Shown: one piece after another, positions 25,349 through 34,002 of the stretch
How the letters are laid out: each line of letters begins with the position of its first letter
How positions within the stretch are numbered: the stretch's first letter is position 1
Source of the DNA: RPRB01 sp035519675
GTDB lineage: Bacteria > Myxococcota > Myxococcia > Myxococcales > Myxococcaceae
Direction: 5' to 3'
Assembly: GCA_035519675.1 (NCBI GenBank)
Contig: DATIWB010000133.1
Span: 1-64,000, forward strand
Length of the DNA: 64,000 bases
Translations under genes and position numbers: made by a program
The notes under the pieces: generated by a model
Databases searched by the model: none
Told to the model about the DNA's origin: nothing
The model's input: the letters and a program-made list of their open reading frames with translations, nothing else

Positions 25349-25957
25349 ATGCTGTCTGGAACGAAGCTGGAGGCCCTCCTGGCGAAGCTCCGGAGGGCGC
25401 TGGAGGAGAGAGGAGATGCGGAGGCCGCGGAGCAGCTCTTCCGCGAGGTGACCGCCGAAGCCCAGCGGCTCGGGTTCGCCTCCGCCTACGTGCACTTCGT
25501 GCTGGCCGGGGCGCTGGACCGGTCGGGAAAGCTGGAGATGGCGTTCGACGAGCTCAAGAAGGCAGTGAGGGCCGACCCGCTCGCGCTCCCGGTGCGCCAT
25601 GCGTTCCAGGACGTGGCGGCCCGGCTGCGCGCTGCGCTCGCCGACCCTGCCCGGGCGGCGGACGACGCCGACATCCCCCGTCTCTACGCGCTGCTCGTCG
25701 AGGCGGGAGAGGCCGACCTCGAGGCGCACCTGACCATGGTGCGGTTCGCGGTGGCCACCGCGCAGCTCGAGCGGGCGCGGGTGCTGGCCGAGGCCGTGAC
25801 CACGCTCTTCCCGGCGGCTCGCGATGGCTGGGAGGCGCTGGCCCGGGTGGCCCGGGCGCAGGGAGACCTCGCGCGCGCAACGGCGGCCGATGCCGAGGCC
25901 GCGGTGGCGGGTGCGCATGCGCCGCTCTTCGGGGTGACCGGAAAGGCCCTCGCATGA
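25349..25957 (+). CDS. TPR-like helical repeat protein
   Basis: The 202-residue protein consists of Ala-rich helical pairs in TPR style, for example YVHFVLAGALDRSGKLEMAFDELKKAVRADP. I chose ATG 25349 because the open frame upstream has no protein-like composition. It overlaps the next gene by 4 bases (atga). Presumably a scaffold; partners unknown. Confidence 0.65.
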   Translation: MLSGTKLEALLAKLRRALEERGDAEAAEQLFREVTAEAQRLGFASAYVHFVLAGALDRSGKLEMAFDELKKAVRADPLALPVRHAFQDVAARLRAALADPARAADDADIPRLYALLVEAGEADLEAHLTMVRFAVATAQLERARVLAEAVTTLFPAARDGWEALARVARAQGDLARATAADAEAAVAGAHAPLFGVTGKALA

Positions 25958-26277
25958 GCGGATGGGTGCAAGCCCGAGGACGTGAGCGAACGATGGTGGC
26001 TCAGACGAAGGACGACATCCTGCTCAAGGTGCAGGCCGCGCAGAGCCTCTCCTCGGAAGACCCCGAGCGGGCGGAGCTCTACCTCCGGTCCGCGCTGAAG
26101 GACGCCGAGGCCCTCGGGCACAGCTCGGCCACGCTGCACCTCCAGCTGGCGGAGCTCCTCTTTCGCTTGCGGAGGACCCGCCAGGCGCTCGCCGAGGTGA
26201 TCGAGGTGCTGGAGCTGGATCCCTTCAACCTCGTGGCCCTGAACCTGCACCGGGCTCTCGGGAGGCGGATGCGGTGA
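25954..26277 (+). CDS. Short TPR-like protein
   Basis: The 107-residue protein continues the TPR theme (LHLQLAELLFRLRRTRQALAEVIEVLELDP). ATG 25954 has ggaaagg upstream and overlaps the previous stop. ATG 25993 is an alternative giving 94 residues, which fits the start of the helical part better. Ends just before a strong terminator hairpin. Confidence 0.65.
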   Translation: MSGWVQARGRERTMVAQTKDDILLKVQAAQSLSSEDPERAELYLRSALKDAEALGHSSATLHLQLAELLFRLRRTRQALAEVIEVLELDPFNLVALNLHRALGRRMR

Positions 26278-26294
26278 AGGCGCACTGCGGTCAC

Positions 26295-26348
26295 CCCAGG
26301 CCGGGGCGCATCGAGGCACAGTTTCGTCCTCGTGCGCCCCGGCCTGGG
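26295..26348. terminator. Long convergent transcription-terminator hairpin
   Basis: A perfect 16-bp inverted repeat (26295-26310, cccaggccggggcgca; 26333-26348) is extended inward by five more pairs (cgagg 26312-26316 with cctcg 26328-26332) past one bulged T, leaving an 11-nt loop. It fills the gap between the TPR gene and the convergent mutase gene, abutting the mutase stop at 26349. There is no T-run, so it may work as a bidirectional hairpin barrier or also protect the 3' ends. Confidence 0.75.
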
Positions 26349-28001
<1,653 letters not shown>

Positions 28002-28004
28002 GAC

Positions 28005-28556
28005 CTACTCCACGGTGAGCAGCTTGGCGTTGGCCTCCACCGCGCTGCCCTCCTTCGCGAACACCTCGACCACGGTGCCCGTCTTGGGGCTCTTCAGCTC
28101 GTTCTCCATCTTCATCGCCTCGACCACCACCAGCCCCTCGCCCTCGGTGACCTGGACCCCGGGGGTCACCAGCACCCGTACCACCTTGCCGGGCATGGGC
28201 GCGGTGACCAGGACCTTGCCGCTCACGCTGAACCCCGTCGCACCAGCGCGCAAGCGGACCGCCCGCTCGTCCGCCACGTCCACGGTGAGCAGCTCGAAAC
28301 CGACCAGGACCTGGACCTCGTCCCCGGACTCGTCGAGCTCGACATCGTACGAGCGTCCGTCCACCAGGAGCGACACCGCGCCGTGCTCGAGAACCCGCGC
28401 GTCCACGGTGTGGGCGACCCCCCGGAGCTTGAGGACGAACTTGCCCTCGCCCAGGTCCTCGATGTCCACCGGCTCGGACTCCCTCGCCCCTCGCACACGG
28501 GTGAGGTAGCGCTTGGGTTCGTTCAACGTCGGCTCCCACGCGCGCGCATGCGCCAC
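28005..28556 (-). CDS. Biotin carboxyl carrier protein of an acyl-CoA carboxylase
   Basis: The 183-residue protein ends in a biotinyl-lipoyl domain with EAMKMEN, placing biotin on Lys149, preceded by the APMPGKV hairpin typical of the fold. Residues ~25-105 form an extra N-terminal domain like the BT region of pyruvate/propionyl-CoA carboxylases. The ATG at 28556 lies inside the end of the biotin carboxylase gene (34-bp overlap); a GTG further in is an alternative. It should carry CO2 from the biotin carboxylase (28523-30040) to the PccB-like subunit at 43084. Confidence 0.9.
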   Translation of the reverse strand: MAHARAWEPTLNEPKRYLTRVRGARESEPVDIEDLGEGKFVLKLRGVAHTVDARVLEHGAVSLLVDGRSYDVELDESGDEVQVLVGFELLTVDVADERAVRLRAGATGFSVSGKVLVTAPMPGKVVRVLVTPGVQVTEGEGLVVVEAMKMENELKSPKTGTVVEVFAKEGSAVEANAKLLTVE

Positions 28557-30040
28557 GGCGAGGGACCCGAGGACGGGCCGGGAGCCTGGGTCAGGGTGCG
28601 CCGCCTCCGCGCATCTCGCTGATAGGCGTCCACGACCGCCGCGAGCAGCGCCACCTCTCCGAGCTGGTGGTCGTGCCGCCCGAGCAGTGCCGAGTGGAGC
28701 CGGGGAAGGAAGCCGGTGTCGTAGCTTCCGCTCACGAACTCGGGGTGGGCGAGGATGGCGCGCAGGTAGCGGATGTTGGTGGTGATGCCCTTCACCACGT
28801 ACTCCCTGAGAGCGCGTCGCATCCGCGCGATGGCCTCGGACCGGGTAGGTGCCCAGACCGAGAGCTTGGAGATCATCGGGTCGTAGACCGTGGGCACGGT
28901 GTAGCCGGGGTAGACGCCCGAGTCGTCACGCACGTTCGGCCCGGACGGCACGCGGAGGTAGGTGATGCGTCCGGGGCTGGGCATGAAGTTCTGCGCCGGG
29001 TCCTCCGCGTAGACACGCACCTCGATGCTGTGCCCGCGCGGCGGCTCGGTCCGGAACCCCAGCGGCTCGCCGCGGGCGACGCGGATCTGCCAGGCGACGA
29101 GGTCCAGGCCGGTGACCCACTCGGTCACCGGGTGCTCCACCTGGAGCCGGGTGTTCATCTCCAGGAAGTAGAAGTGGCGGTGCTTGTCGACCAGGAACTC
29201 CACCGTGCCCGCGCCGACGTAGCTCACCGCCTTCGCCGCCCGGACCGCGACCTCGCCCATCGCCGTGCGCATCTCGGGGGTGAGGATGGGCGAAGGCGTC
29301 TCCTCGATGACCTTCTGATGGCGCCGCTGTGCCGAGCACTCGCGCTCGTTGAGATGGACGGTGTTCCCCGCCTGGTCGGCGAAGACCTGGATCTCCACGT
29401 GGTGCGGCTCCTCGAGGTACTTCTCGAGGTAGACGGCGTCGTTTCCAAACGCGTTGAGCGCCTCGCTCTGGGCGGCGCGCCATGCCGAGTCGAAGTCGGC
29501 GAGGCGCTCGACCCGGCGCATGCCCTTGCCGCCTCCGCCGCCGGCTGCCTTGAGCATCACCGGGAAGCCGATCTTCTCGGCGTAGGTGCGGGCCTCGGCC
29601 ACCGAGGCGAAGGGCGCGGTGCTCCCCGGGACCACCGGGACGCCCGCCTTCTCCATGTTCGCCCGGGCCCGGGTCTTCTCTCCCATCGCGTCCATGGCCG
29701 AGGCCGGCGGCCCGATGAAGACGATGCCCGCCCCCTCACACGCTCGGACGAAGGCCGCGTTCTCGCTGAGGAAGCCGTACCCGGGGTGGATGGCATCTGC
29801 CCCGGAGGCCTCCGCCGCGCCGAGGATGCGCTCGAGCGACAGGTAGGACTCGCGCGAGGGTGGGGGCCCCACCCGGAAAGCCTCGTCCGCCATCCGCACG
29901 TGGAGCGCGGCTCGATCCGCGTCCGAGTAGACGGCGACGGTGGGGATGCCGAGCTCCCGGCAGGAGCGGATGACCCGGACGGCGATCTCCCCGCGGTTGG
30001 CAATCAGGATTTTCCGGATGGGTCTGGTTCCCGGGGCCAC
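28523..30040 (-). CDS. accC: Biotin carboxylase subunit (acyl-CoA carboxylase)
   Basis: The ATP-grasp enzyme carboxylates biotin on the carrier protein. It has IRKILIANRGEIAVRVIR at the N-terminus, the glycine loop MLKAAGGGGGKGM, HVEIQVFAD, NERECSAQRRHQK and EMNTRLQVEHPVTE. No ATG is available before the conserved start; GTG 30040 gives 505 residues. The C-terminal ~50 residues beyond the AccC core are Arg-rich and overlap the carrier gene. The mutase downstream suggests that propionyl-CoA is the acceptor; AccC proteins can be shared with acetyl-CoA carboxylase. Confidence 0.92.
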   Translation of the reverse strand: MAPGTRPIRKILIANRGEIAVRVIRSCRELGIPTVAVYSDADRAALHVRMADEAFRVGPPPSRESYLSLERILGAAEASGADAIHPGYGFLSENAAFVRACEGAGIVFIGPPASAMDAMGEKTRARANMEKAGVPVVPGSTAPFASVAEARTYAEKIGFPVMLKAAGGGGGKGMRRVERLADFDSAWRAAQSEALNAFGNDAVYLEKYLEEPHHVEIQVFADQAGNTVHLNERECSAQRRHQKVIEETPSPILTPEMRTAMGEVAVRAAKAVSYVGAGTVEFLVDKHRHFYFLEMNTRLQVEHPVTEWVTGLDLVAWQIRVARGEPLGFRTEPPRGHSIEVRVYAEDPAQNFMPSPGRITYLRVPSGPNVRDDSGVYPGYTVPTVYDPMISKLSVWAPTRSEAIARMRRALREYVVKGITTNIRYLRAILAHPEFVSGSYDTGFLPRLHSALLGRHDHQLGEVALLAAVVDAYQRDARRRRTLTQAPGPSSGPSPWRMRARGSRR

Positions 30041-30217
30041 GCCGCCGGGCTTAGCACGGGCGAGCAAGCGTGGGCGCTGCGCCGGCGGGGTCCCCACTCC
30101 AGCCGTGGTTCGAAGGACCCACCCGGGGCGGATGAGCGCTCCGGCGTGCAGCCGGCGCGCGCCGGCTCGCCGCGGACGGGTCACCCGGCAGGACCAGGTC
30201 GGGTTACGAGCCACCGC

Positions 30218-31036
30218 ATGCAAAGACGAACTCTGCTCCAGCTGGTCGGAGTCTCCGCGCTGGCGCGCGCTCTTGCCGCCCGCGGTGCACCGGCCTCCCC
30301 GCCCTCCGGCGCCCTTCGCACCACCCGGCTCGCCTGGGCGGGCATCCGGCTGGTGGCCGGGGAGACGACGCTGTTCATCGATGCCACGGTCGATCCCTCC
30401 GAGCCGGGCAGCGTCCCGCTCCAGGCATCCACGCCCGAGCGGCACGCACTGGTCACCCACTACCATGGCGACCACTGCCAGCCCGAGGCGCTCCGACCGG
30501 TCTTCAACGCTCGCAGCCGGCTGGTGTGCGATCGCGAGACCGCGCTCCGGGTTGGAGACCGAGAGGTGCCGCTGCTCCCGGTCTCCCTCTACCAGCCCGA
30601 GTTCCTCTCCCCGCGCACCGCCGACTTCGTGGTCTTCGCGGTGCCTGCCTCGGACGGCCTCGGCAGTCCTCAAGTTTCCTGGGTGATCGACGGCGGGGGA
30701 CGGCGGCTGTTCCACGCCGGTGATACCCAGGTGCACGGCCAGTTCTGGAACATCGGCCGCGCCTACGGCCCCTTCGACGTCGCCTTCCTTCCCATCAACG
30801 GGTTCCGGCAGACGCTCGGCCGCACCACCCGCGTGCCTGCGCCGATGTCGCTCACGCCGGAACAGGCGGTGGAGGTGGGGCAGATCCTCGGCGCCCGGCG
30901 CGTCGTTCCCATCCACTACGGCAACGCAGGGCCGGGCTACGCGGAGGTCCCGGATGCCATCGGCGCGTTCGTGAAGGCGGCGAAGGCGGCGGGGCTTGCA
31001 CACACCGTGCTCGGCCCCGGCGCCACGCTCGACTGA
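30218..31036 (+). CDS. Exported metallo-beta-lactamase-fold hydrolase
   Basis: The 272-residue precursor starts with a twin-arginine-like signal (MQRRTLLQLVGVSALARALA). The MBL domain has the metal motif THYHGDHC (HxHxDH), FHAGDTQVHG (Asp ligand) and VPIHYGNAG (His ligand), as in the UlaG-like/YtnP-like branch. It likely hydrolyses a phosphodiester or ester outside the cytoplasm. ATG 30218 lies 177 bp from the divergent biotin carboxylase gene. Confidence 0.82.
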   Translation: MQRRTLLQLVGVSALARALAARGAPASPPSGALRTTRLAWAGIRLVAGETTLFIDATVDPSEPGSVPLQASTPERHALVTHYHGDHCQPEALRPVFNARSRLVCDRETALRVGDREVPLLPVSLYQPEFLSPRTADFVVFAVPASDGLGSPQVSWVIDGGGRRLFHAGDTQVHGQFWNIGRAYGPFDVAFLPINGFRQTLGRTTRVPAPMSLTPEQAVEVGQILGARRVVPIHYGNAGPGYAEVPDAIGAFVKAAKAAGLAHTVLGPGATLD

Positions 31037-31087
31037 AGTCGGAGGCGTGAATCTCACCCCTGGGGCTCGGTAAGGTCCTTCCCCGAG

Positions 31088-32212
31088 TTGGCCGGACCTC
31101 ACCACGTCGTCCTCGTCCCGGGTTTCTTCGGCTTCGCCAACCTGGGCGACTTCGCCTACTTCGGGCACGTGCGCGACCTGCTCGCCGAGGTCGGGCCCCC
31201 GGCGGGGATCGACGGGGAGATCCGCGTGGTGCTCACCGAGCCCTCGTCCTCGCTCCCCCGCCGCGCCGCGCTCCTCGCCGAGGCGATTCACCGTCTGCTG
31301 GAGCAACGCGGCGGCGTGGTGAGCATCGTCGGCCACTCCACCGGAGCGCTCGATGCCCGGCTGATGCTCAGCCCGGGGTCCATCCTCCCCACCAAGGTGG
31401 ACATCGAGCAGTGCTCCGCGGCGGTCCGCGCGGTGGTGGGCGTGGCCGCCCCGCACCACGGCACGCCGCTCGCCCAGCACTTCACCTCGCTCTTCGGCAG
31501 CCAGCTGCTGAGGCTGCTCTCGCTCGCCACGGTGTACTCGCTGCGGACCGGGCGGCTTCCGGTTGGAGTGGCGCTCCGGCTGGCGCGGCTGCTCCGCCGG
31601 AAGGACGCCGCCCCCACCGGCGTGGTGGACCAGCTCTTCCTCCAGCTGCTCTCCGACTTCGCCGGCAAGCGCCGCCGGGCCATCGAGCAGTTCTTCTCCA
31701 GCGTCCACAGCGATCAGGGACTGGTGCCGCAGCTGGCGCCCCGGGCGATGGAGCTCTTCAACGCCGCCACCGCTGACCGCGACGGCATCCGCTACGGCGA
31801 GGTGGTGACCCGGTCACGGCCACCGGGCATCCGCTCGCTCACCCGGGCCGGGCTGAGCGGATACGCCCAGACCACCCACGCCCTCTACGTCGTGCTGTAC
31901 CGGCTCGCCCGTGGCCGCCCGGACGACCCACCCGGCCGGCTCTCGCCGGAGCACCGGAAGTTCCTCCGCCGCGCGTACGGCAGCATCCCCGACCACAAGG
32001 CCAACGACGGCATCGTCCCCACCCTGAGCCAGGTACGCGGCCAGCTCGTCGCCGCGGTCTGGGCGGACCACCACGACGTGCTCGGGCATTTCCACCGGCC
32101 CCGGCACGTCCCGCCGCACTTCGACTGGGTGGCGTCCGGGACGGGATTCGACCGCGAGCACTTCGAGGCGGTGTGGAAGGCGGTGGCGCGCTTCGTGGGC
32201 GAGGCTGGCTGA
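31088..32212 (+). CDS. Lipase-like alpha/beta hydrolase
   Basis: The 374-residue protein opens VVLVPGFFGF (oxyanion strand) and has the nucleophile elbow GHSTG with Ser84; a late DHHDVLGHF supplies a candidate His. The layout resembles LCAT-like and triacylglycerol lipases. A TTG codon at 31088 is used as start because the HG-like strand begins immediately after it; no ATG is suitably placed. There is no signal peptide. Confidence 0.75.
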   Translation: MAGPHHVVLVPGFFGFANLGDFAYFGHVRDLLAEVGPPAGIDGEIRVVLTEPSSSLPRRAALLAEAIHRLLEQRGGVVSIVGHSTGALDARLMLSPGSILPTKVDIEQCSAAVRAVVGVAAPHHGTPLAQHFTSLFGSQLLRLLSLATVYSLRTGRLPVGVALRLARLLRRKDAAPTGVVDQLFLQLLSDFAGKRRRAIEQFFSSVHSDQGLVPQLAPRAMELFNAATADRDGIRYGEVVTRSRPPGIRSLTRAGLSGYAQTTHALYVVLYRLARGRPDDPPGRLSPEHRKFLRRAYGSIPDHKANDGIVPTLSQVRGQLVAAVWADHHDVLGHFHRPRHVPPHFDWVASGTGFDREHFEAVWKAVARFVGEAG

Positions 32213-32242
32213 ACAACCGCTCCATCGCCGCAGCGTCGGGGC

Positions 32243-33199
32243 TCATGCCGTGGACGGTGGTCCCAGCGGTTCCGGAGCGGACTCCGGCTCGACCGCGGTC
32301 GGGGCCTGGCCGCGTCGCAGCCGCCGGGAGATCCAGCGCATCCAGTCCGGGGTGACGATCTGCTCCCGGCGAATGGCGAGGACGATGAAGCCCGCCCCCA
32401 GCGCGGTCCCGAGCACCATCGCCGGAAGGCCGGCCTCGGGTCCGAAGGCGCCGCCCGTGAGCCACGCTGGCCCGGGAAAGGTCGCGCTGGCGAGCACGCC
32501 CATGTCGTTTCCGGAGACGAGCGAGCCCCACACCGGGCCCTCGAAGACGTTCCAGCCCCAGTGCAGGCCGATGGGAACCCACAGCGAGCGGGTCGCCACG
32601 TACGAGGCGGCGAGCAGCCCACCAGCCTCGATGGCGATGGCGATGCTGCTCACCCAGGTCGCCCCGGGGTTGCCTCGGTGCCCGAGGCCGAAGAAGAGCG
32701 CGCTGAGGAGGATCGCCAGCCAGGTCCCGATGCCCTGCTCGAGCAACCGGAAGACGATGCCCCGCGCCGCGACTTCCTCGAAGGTGGCCACCGCGAGGAA
32801 GAGCAGCAGCACCCGGCCGAGGAGCGCGGCGCGGGTCGTCCCCTCCGGCACCGGGGCCCAGCCGACGAGCTGGTAGCTGCCGGTGAGTGCGAGCACGCCG
32901 GTGACGGCGGTGAGCAGCGCCGCCCCGAGCAGGAACCCGCGCGCGGTGTCCGGCAACGCACGCCGCAGGCCGAGTCCGGCGTCGCGCGGGAGCTTCCGCT
33001 CGAAGAGCCACAGGCCGAGGGTGAAGACGACCAGCGCCATCGCCGCGTTTCGCATCGCGCCGGCCAGCAGGATGTTCGGCGCCCGCGCCAGGGAGGGGGC
33101 GAGCCAGAACAAGGTCCGTACCAGCACCCAGGCGAGGACGCCGGTCCAGACCAGACGCGGGATCGGGGCGAGGAGAACGCGGCGGAGCAGTGCAGGCAT
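32243..33199 (-). CDS. CPBP-family intramembrane metalloprotease
   Basis: The 318-residue polytopic protein carries all the Abi/CPBP (Rce1-like) motifs: EExxxR as Glu141-Glu142 in FEEVAARGIVFR, FxxxH as FGLGH (His174), and HxxxN as His213-Asn217 (HWGWNVFEG). Such enzymes cleave prenylated or membrane peptides; in bacteria some give bacteriocin self-immunity. No bacteriocin gene is adjacent, though an sdp operon lies about 8 kb away. Confidence 0.88.
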   Translation of the reverse strand: MPALLRRVLLAPIPRLVWTGVLAWVLVRTLFWLAPSLARAPNILLAGAMRNAAMALVVFTLGLWLFERKLPRDAGLGLRRALPDTARGFLLGAALLTAVTGVLALTGSYQLVGWAPVPEGTTRAALLGRVLLLFLAVATFEEVAARGIVFRLLEQGIGTWLAILLSALFFGLGHRGNPGATWVSSIAIAIEAGGLLAASYVATRSLWVPIGLHWGWNVFEGPVWGSLVSGNDMGVLASATFPGPAWLTGGAFGPEAGLPAMVLGTALGAGFIVLAIRREQIVTPDWMRWISRRLRRGQAPTAVEPESAPEPLGPPSTA

Positions 33200-33277
33200 C
33201 GTGAACCGGGAGAACGGCCGCCAGGGGTGCCGATTGCCGTCACCACTTCCGGGGCGTGGCCCGGGGCTCGTCGCGGC

Positions 33278-33628
33278 TCAGCCGCTGATCGGGAAGATCA
33301 GGTGCAGCCGCTGGAGCATTTGGCGCGGGCACTCCACCGGCCGGTTGCACGACCGGGGGAGGTCACGCCGGCACACCCGGACCTGGGGGGCGGGCTGCCG
33401 CTCGGCCGGGGGAGCTTCGCGGAGCAGCGCCGGTACGGCGAGCATTCCCAGCCCGGCTGCCCGCACCGCGGTGGACCCATGGGTGGTGGCGGTCGAGACC
33501 ATCGTCGGGGCGAGATGGGCGACGACGCCCGCTGCGCGCCAGGCGGAGGACGGCACCAGCGCGGCGCCCGCGCAGAGCAGGATCAGCGCGGCGATGGAGC
33601 AGGCGACGAGCGGGGAGTCCTTGCGCAT
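33278..33628 (-). CDS. Small exported or membrane protein, unknown function
   Basis: With ATG 33628 the product is 116 residues: MRKDS, then a hydrophobic helix (PLVACSIAALILLCAGAALVP), and a C-terminal part with four Cys (VCRRDLPRSCNRPVECPRQM; one more precedes it) that may form disulfides. Related to nothing I recognise. It is 78 bp upstream of the CPBP gene on the same strand. Confidence 0.55.
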   Translation of the reverse strand: MRKDSPLVACSIAALILLCAGAALVPSSAWRAAGVVAHLAPTMVSTATTHGSTAVRAAGLGMLAVPALLREAPPAERQPAPQVRVCRRDLPRSCNRPVECPRQMLQRLHLIFPISG

Positions 33629-34002
33629 GACGAACCTCGCGTTGCCAGGGGGAATCTCACGGCCGGGAAGGTGGAGCAAGGCAGGGGTGCAGGCCTTGCA
33701 GCCGGGCAACCATTGGCTGCAGCGAAGGGACCCCGCGTCTGCCCTTCCTCAGCCGCGCAGTGCTGGCAGGCCTGGCTCCCGCGGCAGAAGCCGGGCCGAC
33801 TGGCAGGGAACGCCCACGCCCCGACTTCGGGTGCCATCCTGAGGTGTTTCGCTGACGACCGAAGGCGAGATCCTGAATCCCGGGTGGATTCGTACCCGCG
33901 CCGCTCGCGGGGGCGAGGTGAGCAGTCAGCCGGGCCTGCAGCGTCCCTCCTCGACAGGAAGGGACCCGTCCGATGCGTGGGGTCCCCCCGGGGAGGTTCC
34001 AC
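33629..34002. other. Divergent intergenic region with hairpin at lipoprotein SD
   Basis: This 374-bp region separates the small minus-strand gene and the lipoprotein gene. Near its right end a 7-bp stem (gggaccc 33961-33967; gggtccc 33980-33986, 12-nt loop) stands immediately before the Shine-Dalgarno (ggggagg, ~33990-33996) of ATG 34003 and could influence translation. Another small dyad (gcagcc...ggctgc) lies around 33700-33725. No riboswitch consensus was recognised. Confidence 0.45.

Noticed and set aside
32243..33199. CPBP protease as immunity protein for the sdp locus
   Set aside because: It is about 8 kb from sdpABC, with the lipoprotein and CHAT operon between them; no evidence links them.
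33690..33750. c-di-GMP (GEMM) riboswitch-like segment upstream of the lipoprotein
   Set aside because: It contains a small dyad and a gggcaacc-like string, but the conserved GEMM core and second stem could not be matched.
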